From NCBI RefSeq assembly GCF_023213175.1, contig NZ_CP093312.1:1054001-1118000 (forward strand): 64,000 bases of DNA, read 5' to 3'. Below are positions 1 to 7,959 of the stretch, one piece after another; position 1 is the stretch's first letter, and the number at the start of each line of letters is the position of its first letter. The notes under the pieces are model-generated. The model worked only from the letters and a program-made list of their open reading frames with translations, did not search any database and was not told where the DNA came from. The position numbers were made by a program, and so were the translations under genes. The DNA comes from Sulfurovum sp. XGS-02 (GTDB lineage Bacteria; Campylobacterota; Campylobacteria; Campylobacterales; Sulfurovaceae).

Positions 1-1397
1 GGGGCAAATACTTTCATCACATTTTCAAAGGCTTCACGCAGTTTGGACGGCTTTTCCATGCCTCTGCTTGAATGCTCTATCAATCCGTTCATCCAGCCTT
101 CAATACTCTTTATGAATTCCGGAGAGTAGACAAATGTGACCACTTCATAATTGAGAAAAAGACTGCGATTGTCGAAATTAACCGATCCTACCATACCACC
201 GACATTATCAAAAAGTATGGCTTTGGCATGGAGCATTTCTCCTTCATATAAAACAACGTCCGCACCTATTTCATCGAGTTCACGCATATATGGGCTTCTT
301 CCCATATCTGCCAGGAGGTGGTCAGAATTTTTAGGCGTGATCAACTTAATATCAATCCCTTTATGATGTGCTATGACCAATGCCTGTATCATATTTTCAT
401 CCGGTACAAAATAAGGGGTAACGATCCAGATACGTTTCTTCGCATTATAGATGGCATTCAAAAGTGCCTCATAAAGTGCATCACTGGAGATATCCGGACC
501 GGAGGGAACCACTTGCACCCTACTCTCACCTTCACATAACTCTTCTACCTTCAGATCGATATGTTCTTCTCCTTTTGTCGCATAGATCCAATCATTCTGA
601 AAAATATGGTAAAAATGGTGAACAGAAGGACCATTTAAACAGTAAAGTAGATCTTCCCAGCGTTTGGTGCCATCCGCTTTTCCCATATATGCATTACTAA
701 GATTCATACCGCCGCTGAGCAGTGTTGTCTGGTCAAAGAGATAAATTTTGCGATGATTTCGAAGATTGATATAGTTTTGAAACGGTCTTTTCAAGATCGG
801 GGTAAAAAATGCTACTTCACCACCTGCTTCTTTTAATGCTTTAAACCCTTTTTGATTGAAGCTTGCCCCCAGAGAGCCAACAAGATCCATAAGTAATCGT
901 ACTTTAATGCCCTCTTTGGCTTTTTGTGTGAGCAGATCCAACATCGTTTGGGTCATTGTGTCAAACTGAAATACATAGGTACAGATATCGATACTCTGTT
1001 TTGCCAGACCGATCTCTTTGAGCATACGTTCATACGCTTCTGTACTATTGGTAATAAGCTCAAAACTATTTCCTCTTGTCGCAGGCGGCATACCGTTCTT
1101 CTGCAAAAGGTTTTGAAAAGCATGATAAGGATCATCTAGTTCATAAGGGGGATGTTCGCAGGCATGATCAAATTTTACATACTCTTTTTTATTTTTTCCT
1201 TCACGCTTTCGTATACCGATAAGAAAATAGAGTGGTACAACGATATAAGGTAAAAAGAATATAGATAACATCCATGAGATCATACTGGTGGGAGAGCGTT
1301 TTTGATAAAGAATGTGACTGAGTGCAGAGAAAACAAAAATACCGGCAAGGATGACCAGAAAGTAAGTACTGATAAACTGTAAAGGTGTAACGTCGAT
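1..1397 (-). CDS. cls: Cardiolipin synthase (phospholipase D family), 3' end outside the window
   Basis: Inner-membrane enzyme that joins phosphatidyl groups to make cardiolipin. Two HKD catalytic motifs are visible: HRKIYLFD (His215, Lys217, Asp222) and HAKAILFD (His390, Lys392, Asp397). Two N-terminal membrane segments are separated by the conserved RSP..SW stretch, as in bacterial Cls. About 465 residues are inside the window, so only the last few tens are missing. The start is unusual. A strong GAGGAG Shine-Dalgarno is followed six bases later by ATC (complement of 1395-1397), and no ATG, GTG or TTG lies between this point and the upstream in-frame stop. The first in-frame ATG is after the first membrane helix and would delete it. 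A TATAAT box sits at 1456-1451 on the minus strand. Function is confident; the AUC start is an inference. Confidence 0.9.
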   Translation of the reverse strand, partial: MDVTPLQFISTYFLVILAGIFVFSALSHILYQKRSPTSMISWMLSIFFLPYIVVPLYFLIGIRKREGKNKKEYVKFDHACEHPPYELDDPYHAFQNLLQKNGMPPATRGNSFELITNSTEAYERMLKEIGLAKQSIDICTYVFQFDTMTQTMLDLLTQKAKEGIKVRLLMDLVGSLGASFNQKGFKALKEAGGEVAFFTPILKRPFQNYINLRNHRKIYLFDQTTLLSGGMNLSNAYMGKADGTKRWEDLLYCLNGPSVHHFYHIFQNDWIYATKGEEHIDLKVEELCEGESRVQVVPSGPDISSDALYEALLNAIYNAKKRIWIVTPYFVPDENMIQALVIAHHKGIDIKLITPKNSDHLLADMGRSPYMRELDEIGADVVLYEGEMLHAKAILFDNVGGMVGSVNFDNRSLFLNYEVVTFVYSPEFIKSIEGWMNGLIEHSSRGMEKPSKLREAFENVMKVFA

Positions 1398-1548
1398 GGG
1401 TAACTCCTCTTTGAATACGTTTTTGAAAGCCTCGATCCTTTTATGGATTGATTATAACATAAAGAGAAGTCTTGAAAGTAAACTTTTATAAGTATTAAAC
1501 AGAACTATCAAGAGATACAAGCCTTAGGCCAGAATCTTTTATGATTCA

Positions 1549-2199
1549 TCAGACCTGTGAACTTGTATGCGGTACTTTGATCTTCGTAGCATTGTTTTCA
1601 ATTTTCTCTTTTTGATCTTCTTTTTTTGATCTCTCTTGAGGTTTTTTCTCCTCTTTTAAATTTCCTTCAGGCTCTGTAAGACTCTGTTTTTTTTGAAGCG
1701 TTAAAACAAGCAAACCGTTTTTATATTCGCTCTTTAAGCTTCTGGCATCTGTATCTGGGGGTAATGTTTCACTACGTTGTATCATACTTACATAACGCTG
1801 TTGCATTTTCATATTTGCATCGTCACTCTTCTTCATGGTCTCCACCGTTGCCTTTAAATGCAAAACACCGTCACTGATAGAGATATCTATCTGATTGTTT
1901 TTATTTTCAGGTATTTGTGTATGGTACTCATAATAGGTACCTTTGTCTTCCAATAAACTCTCTGTTCTTATACGATTGCCCGGTATGAATGTTTGTTTGG
2001 TAGGGTAATTCCATAGTTTTGTGCGTTGGTTCATACGTTCATGCATACGTTCAAAGATCTTATCCATCTCCTTTTGCATCTGATACATCTCTTTAAAGAT
2101 ATCATCTCCGAATGGATCATTAAGAACAGGATCATTCGCCTGTAGTGAGACCAAAGTCATAAAAGGCAAAAGAAACAATGAAATTTTTTTGCTGAACAT
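1549..2199 (-). CDS. Exported small heat-shock (Hsp20/alpha-crystallin-like) protein
   Basis: 216 residues. Residues 1-21 form a signal peptide (Lys pair, hydrophobic core, LQA cleavage-like end), so the protein is predicted to be periplasmic or membrane-tethered. A Met- and Glu-rich amphipathic stretch (about 33-58) is followed by an Hsp20-like beta-sandwich at about 88-170. That region carries the family's closing motif NGLLVLTLQK and the usual GVLHLKA strand. The tail (171-216) is very rich in Lys and Glu. Hsp20 proteins hold unfolding clients in the cytoplasm; an exported version would do this in the periplasm, which is inference. It is monocistronic, with an SD (AAGGAG) before ATG 2199. 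An alternative is an uncharacterised Hsp20-fold protein without chaperone activity. Confidence 0.75.
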   Translation of the reverse strand: MFSKKISLFLLPFMTLVSLQANDPVLNDPFGDDIFKEMYQMQKEMDKIFERMHERMNQRTKLWNYPTKQTFIPGNRIRTESLLEDKGTYYEYHTQIPENKNNQIDISISDGVLHLKATVETMKKSDDANMKMQQRYVSMIQRSETLPPDTDARSLKSEYKNGLLVLTLQKKQSLTEPEGNLKEEKKPQERSKKEDQKEKIENNATKIKVPHTSSQV

Positions 2200-2367
2200 G
2201 TGCTGCTCCTTATGTATAATATAGTAATCATAAAAGTATAAAAAAGGTAGGTTAATCGTTTTTTAATGCCTATACCGCAAGTACACTCTTCTACAAATAA
2301 CTATAATCTTCAAGGCATACGCTATAATACAGATCAAATGATTGTATAGTTTGTATTGAGGATTTAA

Positions 2368-3531
2368 ATGATCGAAGATGGATTTATTTACGTAGTTTTA
2401 CTGGTACTGACAAGCTCTGCTATCGTTTATACCGAGAAGAAGAGCCGACATAAGCTCTTTGAGTATCTCCCCTCTATCGTTATACTCTACTTTGTCGTCA
2501 TGCTTTTTTCCACCTTTGGCCTATGGCAAAAATCCGAGTCTGTGACGTCTGCATACACATTTCTAAAGTCCAACCTCCTTCCAGCCATGATCTTTTTGAT
2601 GTTGCTCTCTGCCGACATGAGGGAGATCTTTAAACTGGGAAAGAAGATGTTACTCACTTTCTTTTTAGCCTCAGTAAGCATTGCCATCGGATTTATATGC
2701 ACTTTTTCTCTTTTTCATACCTACTTTGAGCCTGGTTCATGGAAAGCTTTTGCTGCACTTTCAGGTTCATGGATGGGAGGCACGGGAAATATGGTTGCCA
2801 TACAAGGTGCGTTGAACCTACCAGACTCGGCTATGGGGTACACACTGCTCATTGACTCTATTGACTACGCTATCTGGGTAATGATACTGCTTGCTCTAGT
2901 ACCTTTTGCGATAACATTCAACCTATGGAGCAAGGCTGATACTTCGATCATAGATGAAGTAGGAGAAAAACTAGCTCTTAATGAAAAATATAAAAGACCT
3001 ATGAGCTTCTTCTCTCTTTTTATCTTGCTTGCCAGTTCTCTGCTTATCTCTTCTCTTGCACAGTCTATGGCTACATACCTGCCCACGACCTCATTTCTGA
3101 CAGAGACCACATGGGTGGTTATCATCGCTACATTCTCAGGTATACTCTTTGCTATGACACCATTGGCAAAGCTTTCTGGAAGCTCGCAGATTGGAAGTAT
3201 CATTCTCTATCTGATCGTGGCACTCATCGCTTCGCGGGCCAACTTCTCAGAACTAACCGAAGCACCTCTTTATATCATTGCAGGGTTTGTCATCATCGCG
3301 ATACATGCAAGTATCATGATACTCTTTGCCAAACTCTTCAGACTTGACCTTTTCTCTTTGGGCGTGGCTTCTTTGGCCAATATAGGCGGTGTAGCATCTG
3401 CCCCTATCTTGGCATCTGCCTACTCAAAAGCACTCATACCCATAGGTGTGCTTATGGCAATGATGGGATATATTATAGGAACATTCGGAGGACTTATGGT
3501 GGGAAAGATATTAAAGATGATAGGGGGATAA
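2368..3531 (+). CDS. DUF819 family integral membrane protein (putative permease)
   Basis: 387 residues with about ten hydrophobic segments and the DUF819-type core (SGSWMGGTGNMVA, LIDSIDYAIWVM, ASLANIGGVASAPI). The family looks like a secondary transporter, but its substrate is not established. The gene starts at ATG 2368 and ends 7 bases before a dipeptide epimerase gene on the same strand, so the two are almost certainly co-transcribed. The pairing suggests, by inference, that the permease handles a peptide, amino acid or muropeptide-derived product made or used by the epimerase. The long Gly-rich re-entrant-like segments around residues 130-150 and 330-350 would be the substrate path. Confidence 0.8.
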   Translation: MIEDGFIYVVLLVLTSSAIVYTEKKSRHKLFEYLPSIVILYFVVMLFSTFGLWQKSESVTSAYTFLKSNLLPAMIFLMLLSADMREIFKLGKKMLLTFFLASVSIAIGFICTFSLFHTYFEPGSWKAFAALSGSWMGGTGNMVAIQGALNLPDSAMGYTLLIDSIDYAIWVMILLALVPFAITFNLWSKADTSIIDEVGEKLALNEKYKRPMSFFSLFILLASSLLISSLAQSMATYLPTTSFLTETTWVVIIATFSGILFAMTPLAKLSGSSQIGSIILYLIVALIASRANFSELTEAPLYIIAGFVIIAIHASIMILFAKLFRLDLFSLGVASLANIGGVASAPILASAYSKALIPIGVLMAMMGYIIGTFGGLMVGKILKMIGG

Positions 3532-3538
3532 AAAGAGA

Positions 3539-4609
3539 ATGAAGATAAAAGATATACGTATAAGCACACTAAAGGCCCCGCTCAAAAACCCTTTTGTTAC
3601 CTCTTTACGCCGTGTAGAGGCACTTGAAGATCTGGTTGTCATCGTCGAATGTGATGATGGAACCATAGGCTATGGTGAAGGGGCTCCTACACCTGTCATT
3701 ACAGGAGAGACCATGGGTTCTATGGTCGCTGCGATCGAGTATATCAAGCCCTTTATCATAGGGACTGATATCGAAGAGTTTGGTATTATATTAAATAATA
3801 TACATACATCCATACTTAAAAACACTACGGCCAAATCTGCCCTTGAGATAGCACTTTATGATTTGAAAGCCAAGTCGGCCAGACAACCTCTCTATCAGAT
3901 GCTTGGAGGGACAAAAACAAGTTTCAAAACGGATATTACGATCAGCATGGGAGACATTGACAAAATGGTCTCAGACAGTCTTGATGCTGTGGATCTCGGC
4001 TATGATACACTGAAGATAAAAATAGGTGACAATCCCCAAAAAGATGTTGAACGCATCATCGCTATACATGAGGCTCTGAATGAAAATATTACGCTAAGAC
4101 TTGATGCGAACCAAGGCTGGACAGCACAAGAGAGTGTAGAGCTCTTACATGCTTTGGAAAAAAAGGACATTATCGCGGAGTTCATAGAGCAGCCCGTTGC
4201 AGCAGATGACATAGAAGGACTTCGTTACATCAAAGAGAGAGTTCAAACTCCCCTACTGGCAGATGAGTCCATATTTTCTGTGAAAGATGCAAGAAGATTG
4301 CTTGAAATGGAAGCTATAGACTATGTGAATATCAAACTGGCCAAGACAGCAGGTATTACACAAGCTTTAGCATTGGCAGAGCTCTCTAAAACATTTAGTG
4401 TCAAATGTATGATTGGATGTATGCTTGAAGGTCCTATCTCTGTAGCTGCAGGCGTACATGTGGCTTCTGCCAAGGCAGATATCATTACGATGCTTGATCT
4501 GGATGCCGTGAGTTTATTGGCCTCTCATCCTGTACGGACATCTATCCTATTTGATGAGAGTGAGATCAGACTTTCTGAAGAGATTGGATTGGGCGTATTC
4601 TTTGAGTAG
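3539..4609 (+). CDS. L-Ala-D/L-Glu-type dipeptide epimerase (enolase superfamily)
   Basis: 356 residues with the muconate-lactonising subgroup layout: a capping domain (1-115) and a barrel with KIK (Lys159/Lys161), metal ligands Asp189 (RLDANQGW), Glu217 (EFIEQPV) and Asp242 (LADES), and the opposite-face base Lys266 (VNIKLAK). These are the signature residues of L-Ala-D/L-Glu epimerases, which convert the murein dipeptide L-Ala-D-Glu to L-Ala-L-Glu so that peptidases can finish degrading it. Other dipeptide specificities occur in the family, so the exact substrate is inferred. It follows the DUF819 permease at 7 bases (same operon). It fits functionally with the peptidoglycan-recycling operon at 39-44 kb. 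Confidence 0.85.
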   Translation: MKIKDIRISTLKAPLKNPFVTSLRRVEALEDLVVIVECDDGTIGYGEGAPTPVITGETMGSMVAAIEYIKPFIIGTDIEEFGIILNNIHTSILKNTTAKSALEIALYDLKAKSARQPLYQMLGGTKTSFKTDITISMGDIDKMVSDSLDAVDLGYDTLKIKIGDNPQKDVERIIAIHEALNENITLRLDANQGWTAQESVELLHALEKKDIIAEFIEQPVAADDIEGLRYIKERVQTPLLADESIFSVKDARRLLEMEAIDYVNIKLAKTAGITQALALAELSKTFSVKCMIGCMLEGPISVAAGVHVASAKADIITMLDLDAVSLLASHPVRTSILFDESEIRLSEEIGLGVFFE

Positions 4610-4638
4610 GTAGAACCTATCTAAACTCTAATCCCGCC

Positions 4639-4674
4639 TATAGCATGAAAACACTCAAGTTCACTCATGCTATA
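4639..4674. terminator. Possible bidirectional hairpin between convergent genes
   Basis: Perfect 10-bp inverted repeat TATAGCATGA / TCATGCTATA with a 16-base loop, placed between the end of the epimerase gene (plus) and the end of the 4670-5161 gene (minus). It even overlaps that gene's stop codon. It is AT-rich and lacks a clear U tract, so termination is only a guess from position. Confidence 0.35.
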
Positions 4675-5161
4675 AGTATTCAATATCTCCAAGTCTGGTA
4701 AAAAATACTTTATTGAACTCTTTCTCTCGTTTAATGTCAATATATTTTTCTACCATGGTAAAAATAATTTCCTGAACCGTGTATAATGTCGTTTTGATTT
4801 CTGCTTCCACACAGTAACTTGCTTTACCGCCGTGCATACGAACATTGGACATAAGGATCTCCGCAAACTGTTCTCCGCCATCCATGTCAGTAGACTGGCA
4901 AAGAAGTACATAGATATTGTTTTCTTTATCGATTTCATACAAAATATCAGTTTGACGCTTCCACTTATCAATAAGGTTTTCCAGCATTATATCATCGGAT
5001 GAAAATAGGATCATCGTAAATGACAACCCCTCTTTTCGGTCCATAAGATAATAAAGAAATTCCAGTGTACTTCTTAATCTATCCATCATTTTTTGTGCTA
5101 ATTTAATTTCATCTTCATGAAATGACAGGTCATTTTTATTTCTTCTTTCAAATGTAAGCAT
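4670..5161 (-). CDS. Hypothetical cytoplasmic protein with degenerate GGDEF-like fold
   Basis: 163 residues, no signal peptide or membrane segment. The centre (LIDKWKRQTDILYEID, NIYVLLCQSTDMDGGEQFAE) resembles the beta-alpha-beta layout of a diguanylate cyclase domain: the 'R..D.l..l....f.vll..t' strand pair followed by a helix. The GG(D/E)EF motif itself is absent, so it cannot be an active cyclase of the standard kind. The ORF begins at ATG 5161 with an AAAGG Shine-Dalgarno and stands alone between a convergent epimerase gene and a divergent znu operon. It may be a partner or sensor in signalling. The function is not recognised; the fold resemblance is weak and by eye. Confidence 0.55.
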   Translation of the reverse strand: MLTFERRNKNDLSFHEDEIKLAQKMMDRLRSTLEFLYYLMDRKEGLSFTMILFSSDDIMLENLIDKWKRQTDILYEIDKENNIYVLLCQSTDMDGGEQFAEILMSNVRMHGGKASYCVEAEIKTTLYTVQEIIFTMVEKYIDIKREKEFNKVFFTRLGDIEYL

Positions 5162-5267
5162 ACTATACCTTTCACATTAAGATAATAAAACTGCATTATT
5201 TTCAATTATAACCAATTTATATAAAATTCTTACTAAGCAATACACTAAGATATCATCACTCTTTCGC

Positions 5268-5273
5268 TATAAT
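5268..5273 (+). promoter_or_regulatory. TATAAT -10 element of the znu operon, predicting a leaderless mRNA
   Basis: A perfect TATAAT box ends six bases before the znuA ATG at 5280, so the expected transcription start coincides with the start codon. No Shine-Dalgarno is present before the ATG, which agrees with a leaderless message. The upstream 100 bases are AT-rich, typical of Campylobacterota promoters that lack a -35 box. No obvious Zur/Fur box was identified. Confidence 0.55.
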
Positions 5274-5279
5274 ATCTGC

Positions 5280-6155
5280 ATGAAAAAGATCACTCTAATA
5301 TTTTTACTATCAACCACTTATATATTTTCTAATATCAATGCTGTGGTCAGCATCCTGCCTGAAGAGACATTTGTCAAAGCCATAGGTGGTAATAAGGTGA
5401 ATGTAGCACTGATGGTGGAGCCTGGGAACTCGCCACACACATATGAGCCAAAACCTTCACAGATGGTAGAGATCGCAAAAGCGCATCTTTACTTTGCCAT
5501 CGATGTGGAATTCGAACATGTTTGGCTGCCTAAATTTAAAAACCTGAACCCTGAGATGCAGATCATAGATCTTGCAGACAACATCACCAAAATAAAGATG
5601 CAAGAAGCACATGAAGAGGATGAGCATGAAGAAGAGATGGATGCACATCACAGTGAACACAAACATGAAGGTAAAGACCCACACATCTGGACAGCGCCTG
5701 CCAATGTAAAAGTCATTGCGAAAAACATCTATAACGCTTTAACTAAAGTAGATCCTGAAAACAGAGACTACTATAAAAAAAACCTTGATATTTTTTTAAC
5801 AGCTATTGATGAGACAGATAGAGAGATCACAGATATACTTTCACCTTTAAAAGACGGCGAAAAGTTTATGGTATTTCACCCATCCTGGGGCTATTTTGCA
5901 CAAGCCTATCATTTACAGCAAATAGCTGTGGAGGTAGAGGGTAAAGAACCCAAGCCCAAAGAGCTGATACACCTGCTCCGGGAAGCAAAAGCAGAGAAGG
6001 TCAAAGCGATCTTTACGCAACCGGAGTTTTCAGATACAGTAGCCAAGATCATTGCTAAAGAGTTACAGATACCTGTAGTCAAGGTAACCCCCCTGGCAGG
6101 AAACTGGTCTGAAAACCTCATAAATATCGCGAAGTCGATTGCAGGTAAGCACTAA
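5280..6155 (+). CDS. znuA: Zinc/manganese ABC transporter substrate-binding protein
   Basis: 291-residue periplasmic metal-binding protein of the cluster A-I (ZnuA/TroA) family. Residues 1-20 are a signal peptide. Metal-binding positions visible are the His in NSPHTYEPKP, the His in VFHPSWGYF and the acidic FTQPEFSD region. A long His/Glu/Asp-rich loop at about 113-134 (runs such as EAHEEDEHEEE and HHSEHKHE) is the hallmark of zinc-type ZnuA proteins and is thought to collect zinc. It leads a three-gene operon with ATPase and permease. The AT-rich promoter places TATAAT immediately before the ATG. Zinc is the most likely substrate because of the loop; manganese cannot be excluded. Confidence 0.92.
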   Translation: MKKITLIFLLSTTYIFSNINAVVSILPEETFVKAIGGNKVNVALMVEPGNSPHTYEPKPSQMVEIAKAHLYFAIDVEFEHVWLPKFKNLNPEMQIIDLADNITKIKMQEAHEEDEHEEEMDAHHSEHKHEGKDPHIWTAPANVKVIAKNIYNALTKVDPENRDYYKKNLDIFLTAIDETDREITDILSPLKDGEKFMVFHPSWGYFAQAYHLQQIAVEVEGKEPKPKELIHLLREAKAEKVKAIFTQPEFSDTVAKIIAKELQIPVVKVTPLAGNWSENLINIAKSIAGKH

Positions 6156-6156
6156 G

Positions 6157-6939
6157 ATGTCGGTCATAGATATCAAGGACGTTTCATTTGCTTATGACAA
6201 GCAGATGATCCTGGAAAACATAAACCTGAGTGTAGAAGAGAAAGATTTCTTAGCTATCATTGGACCAAATGGCGGAGGCAAATCTACCCTGCTAAAACTT
6301 ATTTTAGGTATCCTAAAACCCCAAAAAGGTTCTATCTCTGTCTTAGGTAAAGTACCTTCGAAGAGTCTTACACAGATAGGCTATGTGCCTCAAAACACAA
6401 ATGTCAATACAGACTTTCCTATCAAGGTCATAGAAGTGGTCATGATGGGGCATGTTGGAGGAAAAAGACCTCTTTTTGGGTATGGTAAAGATGAAGTACT
6501 CTGTGCTATGGGTGCCTTGGCTCAAGTGGGTATGGAGAACTTTGCACAAACCAAGATAGGTGCACTCTCCGGCGGACAGCGTCAAAGAGTAATGATAGCC
6601 CGTGCCCTTTGTGCACACCCAAATATCCTTATACTGGATGAGCCGACATCAAGCATCGATATCACAGGACAGAAAGAGATCTATGAATTGATCAAACACT
6701 TGAACCAAAGTATTACGGTCATTGTAGTAAGTCATGATATTTCAGTGATCTTGGAGTATGCAAATAAAGCAGCACATGTCAATAAAAGCCTCTCCTATCA
6801 CGACATTTCAGACAAAACAAAGACTTTCCATACCCATGGTGATGAGGACCATTTCTGTGAAGTAGAGCTGCTGCAGATGTTAGGCAGTGAAAACTGTGAT
6901 ACATGTGAACCTGCACCAAAGTGGAGAACAGAAAAATGA
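6157..6939 (+). CDS. znuC: Zinc ABC transporter ATP-binding protein
   Basis: Cytoplasmic ATPase of the metal importer. Walker A GPNGGGKST, Q-loop GYVPQNTN, ABC signature LSGGQRQR, Walker B LILDEPTS and switch His in VVSHD are all intact. The chosen start is ATG 6157, one base after the znuA stop; an in-frame TTG at 6139 lies inside znuA and is less likely. The C-terminal tail is His/Asp-rich (FHTHGDEDHFCEVE) with a CDTCE end, which may bind metal and give feedback; that is inference. The stop overlaps the znuB start (ATGA). Confidence 0.93.
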   Translation: MSVIDIKDVSFAYDKQMILENINLSVEEKDFLAIIGPNGGGKSTLLKLILGILKPQKGSISVLGKVPSKSLTQIGYVPQNTNVNTDFPIKVIEVVMMGHVGGKRPLFGYGKDEVLCAMGALAQVGMENFAQTKIGALSGGQRQRVMIARALCAHPNILILDEPTSSIDITGQKEIYELIKHLNQSITVIVVSHDISVILEYANKAAHVNKSLSYHDISDKTKTFHTHGDEDHFCEVELLQMLGSENCDTCEPAPKWRTEK

Positions 6940-7736
6940 TAGAAGCACTCCAGTTTGAATTTATTCAGCATGCACTTTTAGCAGGATTGCTCGTAAGTTT
7001 TGCTGCGGGTATCATCGGGTCACTCATCGTAGTAAACCGTATGGTATTTTTGGCAGGAGGTATTGCACATACCTCTTATGGTGGTATCGGTCTTGCTGTA
7101 TATTTCGGATTGCCTATTTTTCTGGGTGCATCCTTCTTTGCCGTAGGTGCTGCACTGCTTATAGCAGGACTCACACTGAAAAAACGTCACCGTATGGATA
7201 CCTTTATAGGGCTTATCTGGGCGGTTGGTATGGCGATCGGTGTGATATTTGTTGACCTTACACCCGGGTATAATGTAGATCTCATGAGCTATCTTTTTGG
7301 CTCCATCCTGGCAGTAAGTTCTGAGGACCTTTATTTCATGGGCACATTACTGGCACTGATACTTTTGATCGTCACATTCTGGTACAGAGATATTTTAGCT
7401 GTTTCCTATGACAGTGAATATGCAGGTCTTCGTGATGTCAATGTCAGATTTTTCTACACACTCATACTGATACTCTCAGCGCTTACTGTAGTCATCGCTA
7501 TTAAGGTGGTAGGACTCATCCTGGTCATCGCTATGCTTACCATCCCTGTATATATTGCAGAGAGGCTTTCAAGCTCTCTCTTTTCAATGATGTTCCTCTC
7601 TGGGGTCATTGCAACTCTCTTCACACTTTTGGGCTTGTACTTCTCATATACTTATGATTTGACTTCAGGTGCTTCTATTATCATCGTGTCTGCGGTTTCT
7701 TTGGGTGCTTTTTTACTTTTTCATAAAGGAAAATAA
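6936..7736 (+). CDS. znuB: Zinc ABC transporter permease
   Basis: Membrane component with about eight hydrophobic segments and the ABC-3 family core (GGIAHTSYGGIGLA, VDLMSYLFGSIL, ALTVVIAIKVVGLILV). Start chosen at ATG 6936, which overlaps the znuC stop in an ATGA arrangement and has GGAG nine bases upstream; the in-frame GTG at 6921 lies inside znuC. It is translationally coupled to znuC and followed after one base by a small lipoprotein gene. Confidence 0.92.
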   Translation: MIEALQFEFIQHALLAGLLVSFAAGIIGSLIVVNRMVFLAGGIAHTSYGGIGLAVYFGLPIFLGASFFAVGAALLIAGLTLKKRHRMDTFIGLIWAVGMAIGVIFVDLTPGYNVDLMSYLFGSILAVSSEDLYFMGTLLALILLIVTFWYRDILAVSYDSEYAGLRDVNVRFFYTLILILSALTVVIAIKVVGLILVIAMLTIPVYIAERLSSSLFSMMFLSGVIATLFTLLGLYFSYTYDLTSGASIIIVSAVSLGAFLLFHKGK

Positions 7737-7737
7737 G

Positions 7738-7917
7738 ATGCCTAAAATGCTCCATCTGGCTTTTTTACTGATGCTATCTTTAACTGCATGCACACCTCGT
7801 ATAGGTGTAGGCGGAGTCGTGGCTTCATCTGATGGTATTGCTGCTTCAGAAGTCGTTGTAGACAGCCAAAGCGGTGTCCATGGAAACCTTTCCGTGGGTA
7901 CGCATTTGGAGCTTTAA
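7738..7917 (+). CDS. Small lipoprotein at the end of the znu operon
   Basis: 59 residues. The N-terminus MPKMLHLAFLLMLSLTAC is a lipoprotein signal with lipobox LTAC (Cys18). The mature part is only about 40 residues and Gly/Ser/Val-rich (GVGGVVASSDG, VDSQSGVHGN), with no recognisable domain. ATG 7738 starts one base after the znuB stop with an AAAGGAAA Shine-Dalgarno inside znuB, so it is the fourth gene of the operon. A role in metal uptake is only implied by position. Confidence 0.7.
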   Translation: MPKMLHLAFLLMLSLTACTPRIGVGGVVASSDGIAASEVVVDSQSGVHGNLSVGTHLEL

Positions 7918-7959
7918 TATTTATATCACTCTATCGATGGGTTATCACATACTTCTATT

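Noticed and set aside
6139-6156. Upstream TTG start for znuC.
   Set aside because: Inside znuA; ATG 6157 one base after the znuA stop is the better start.
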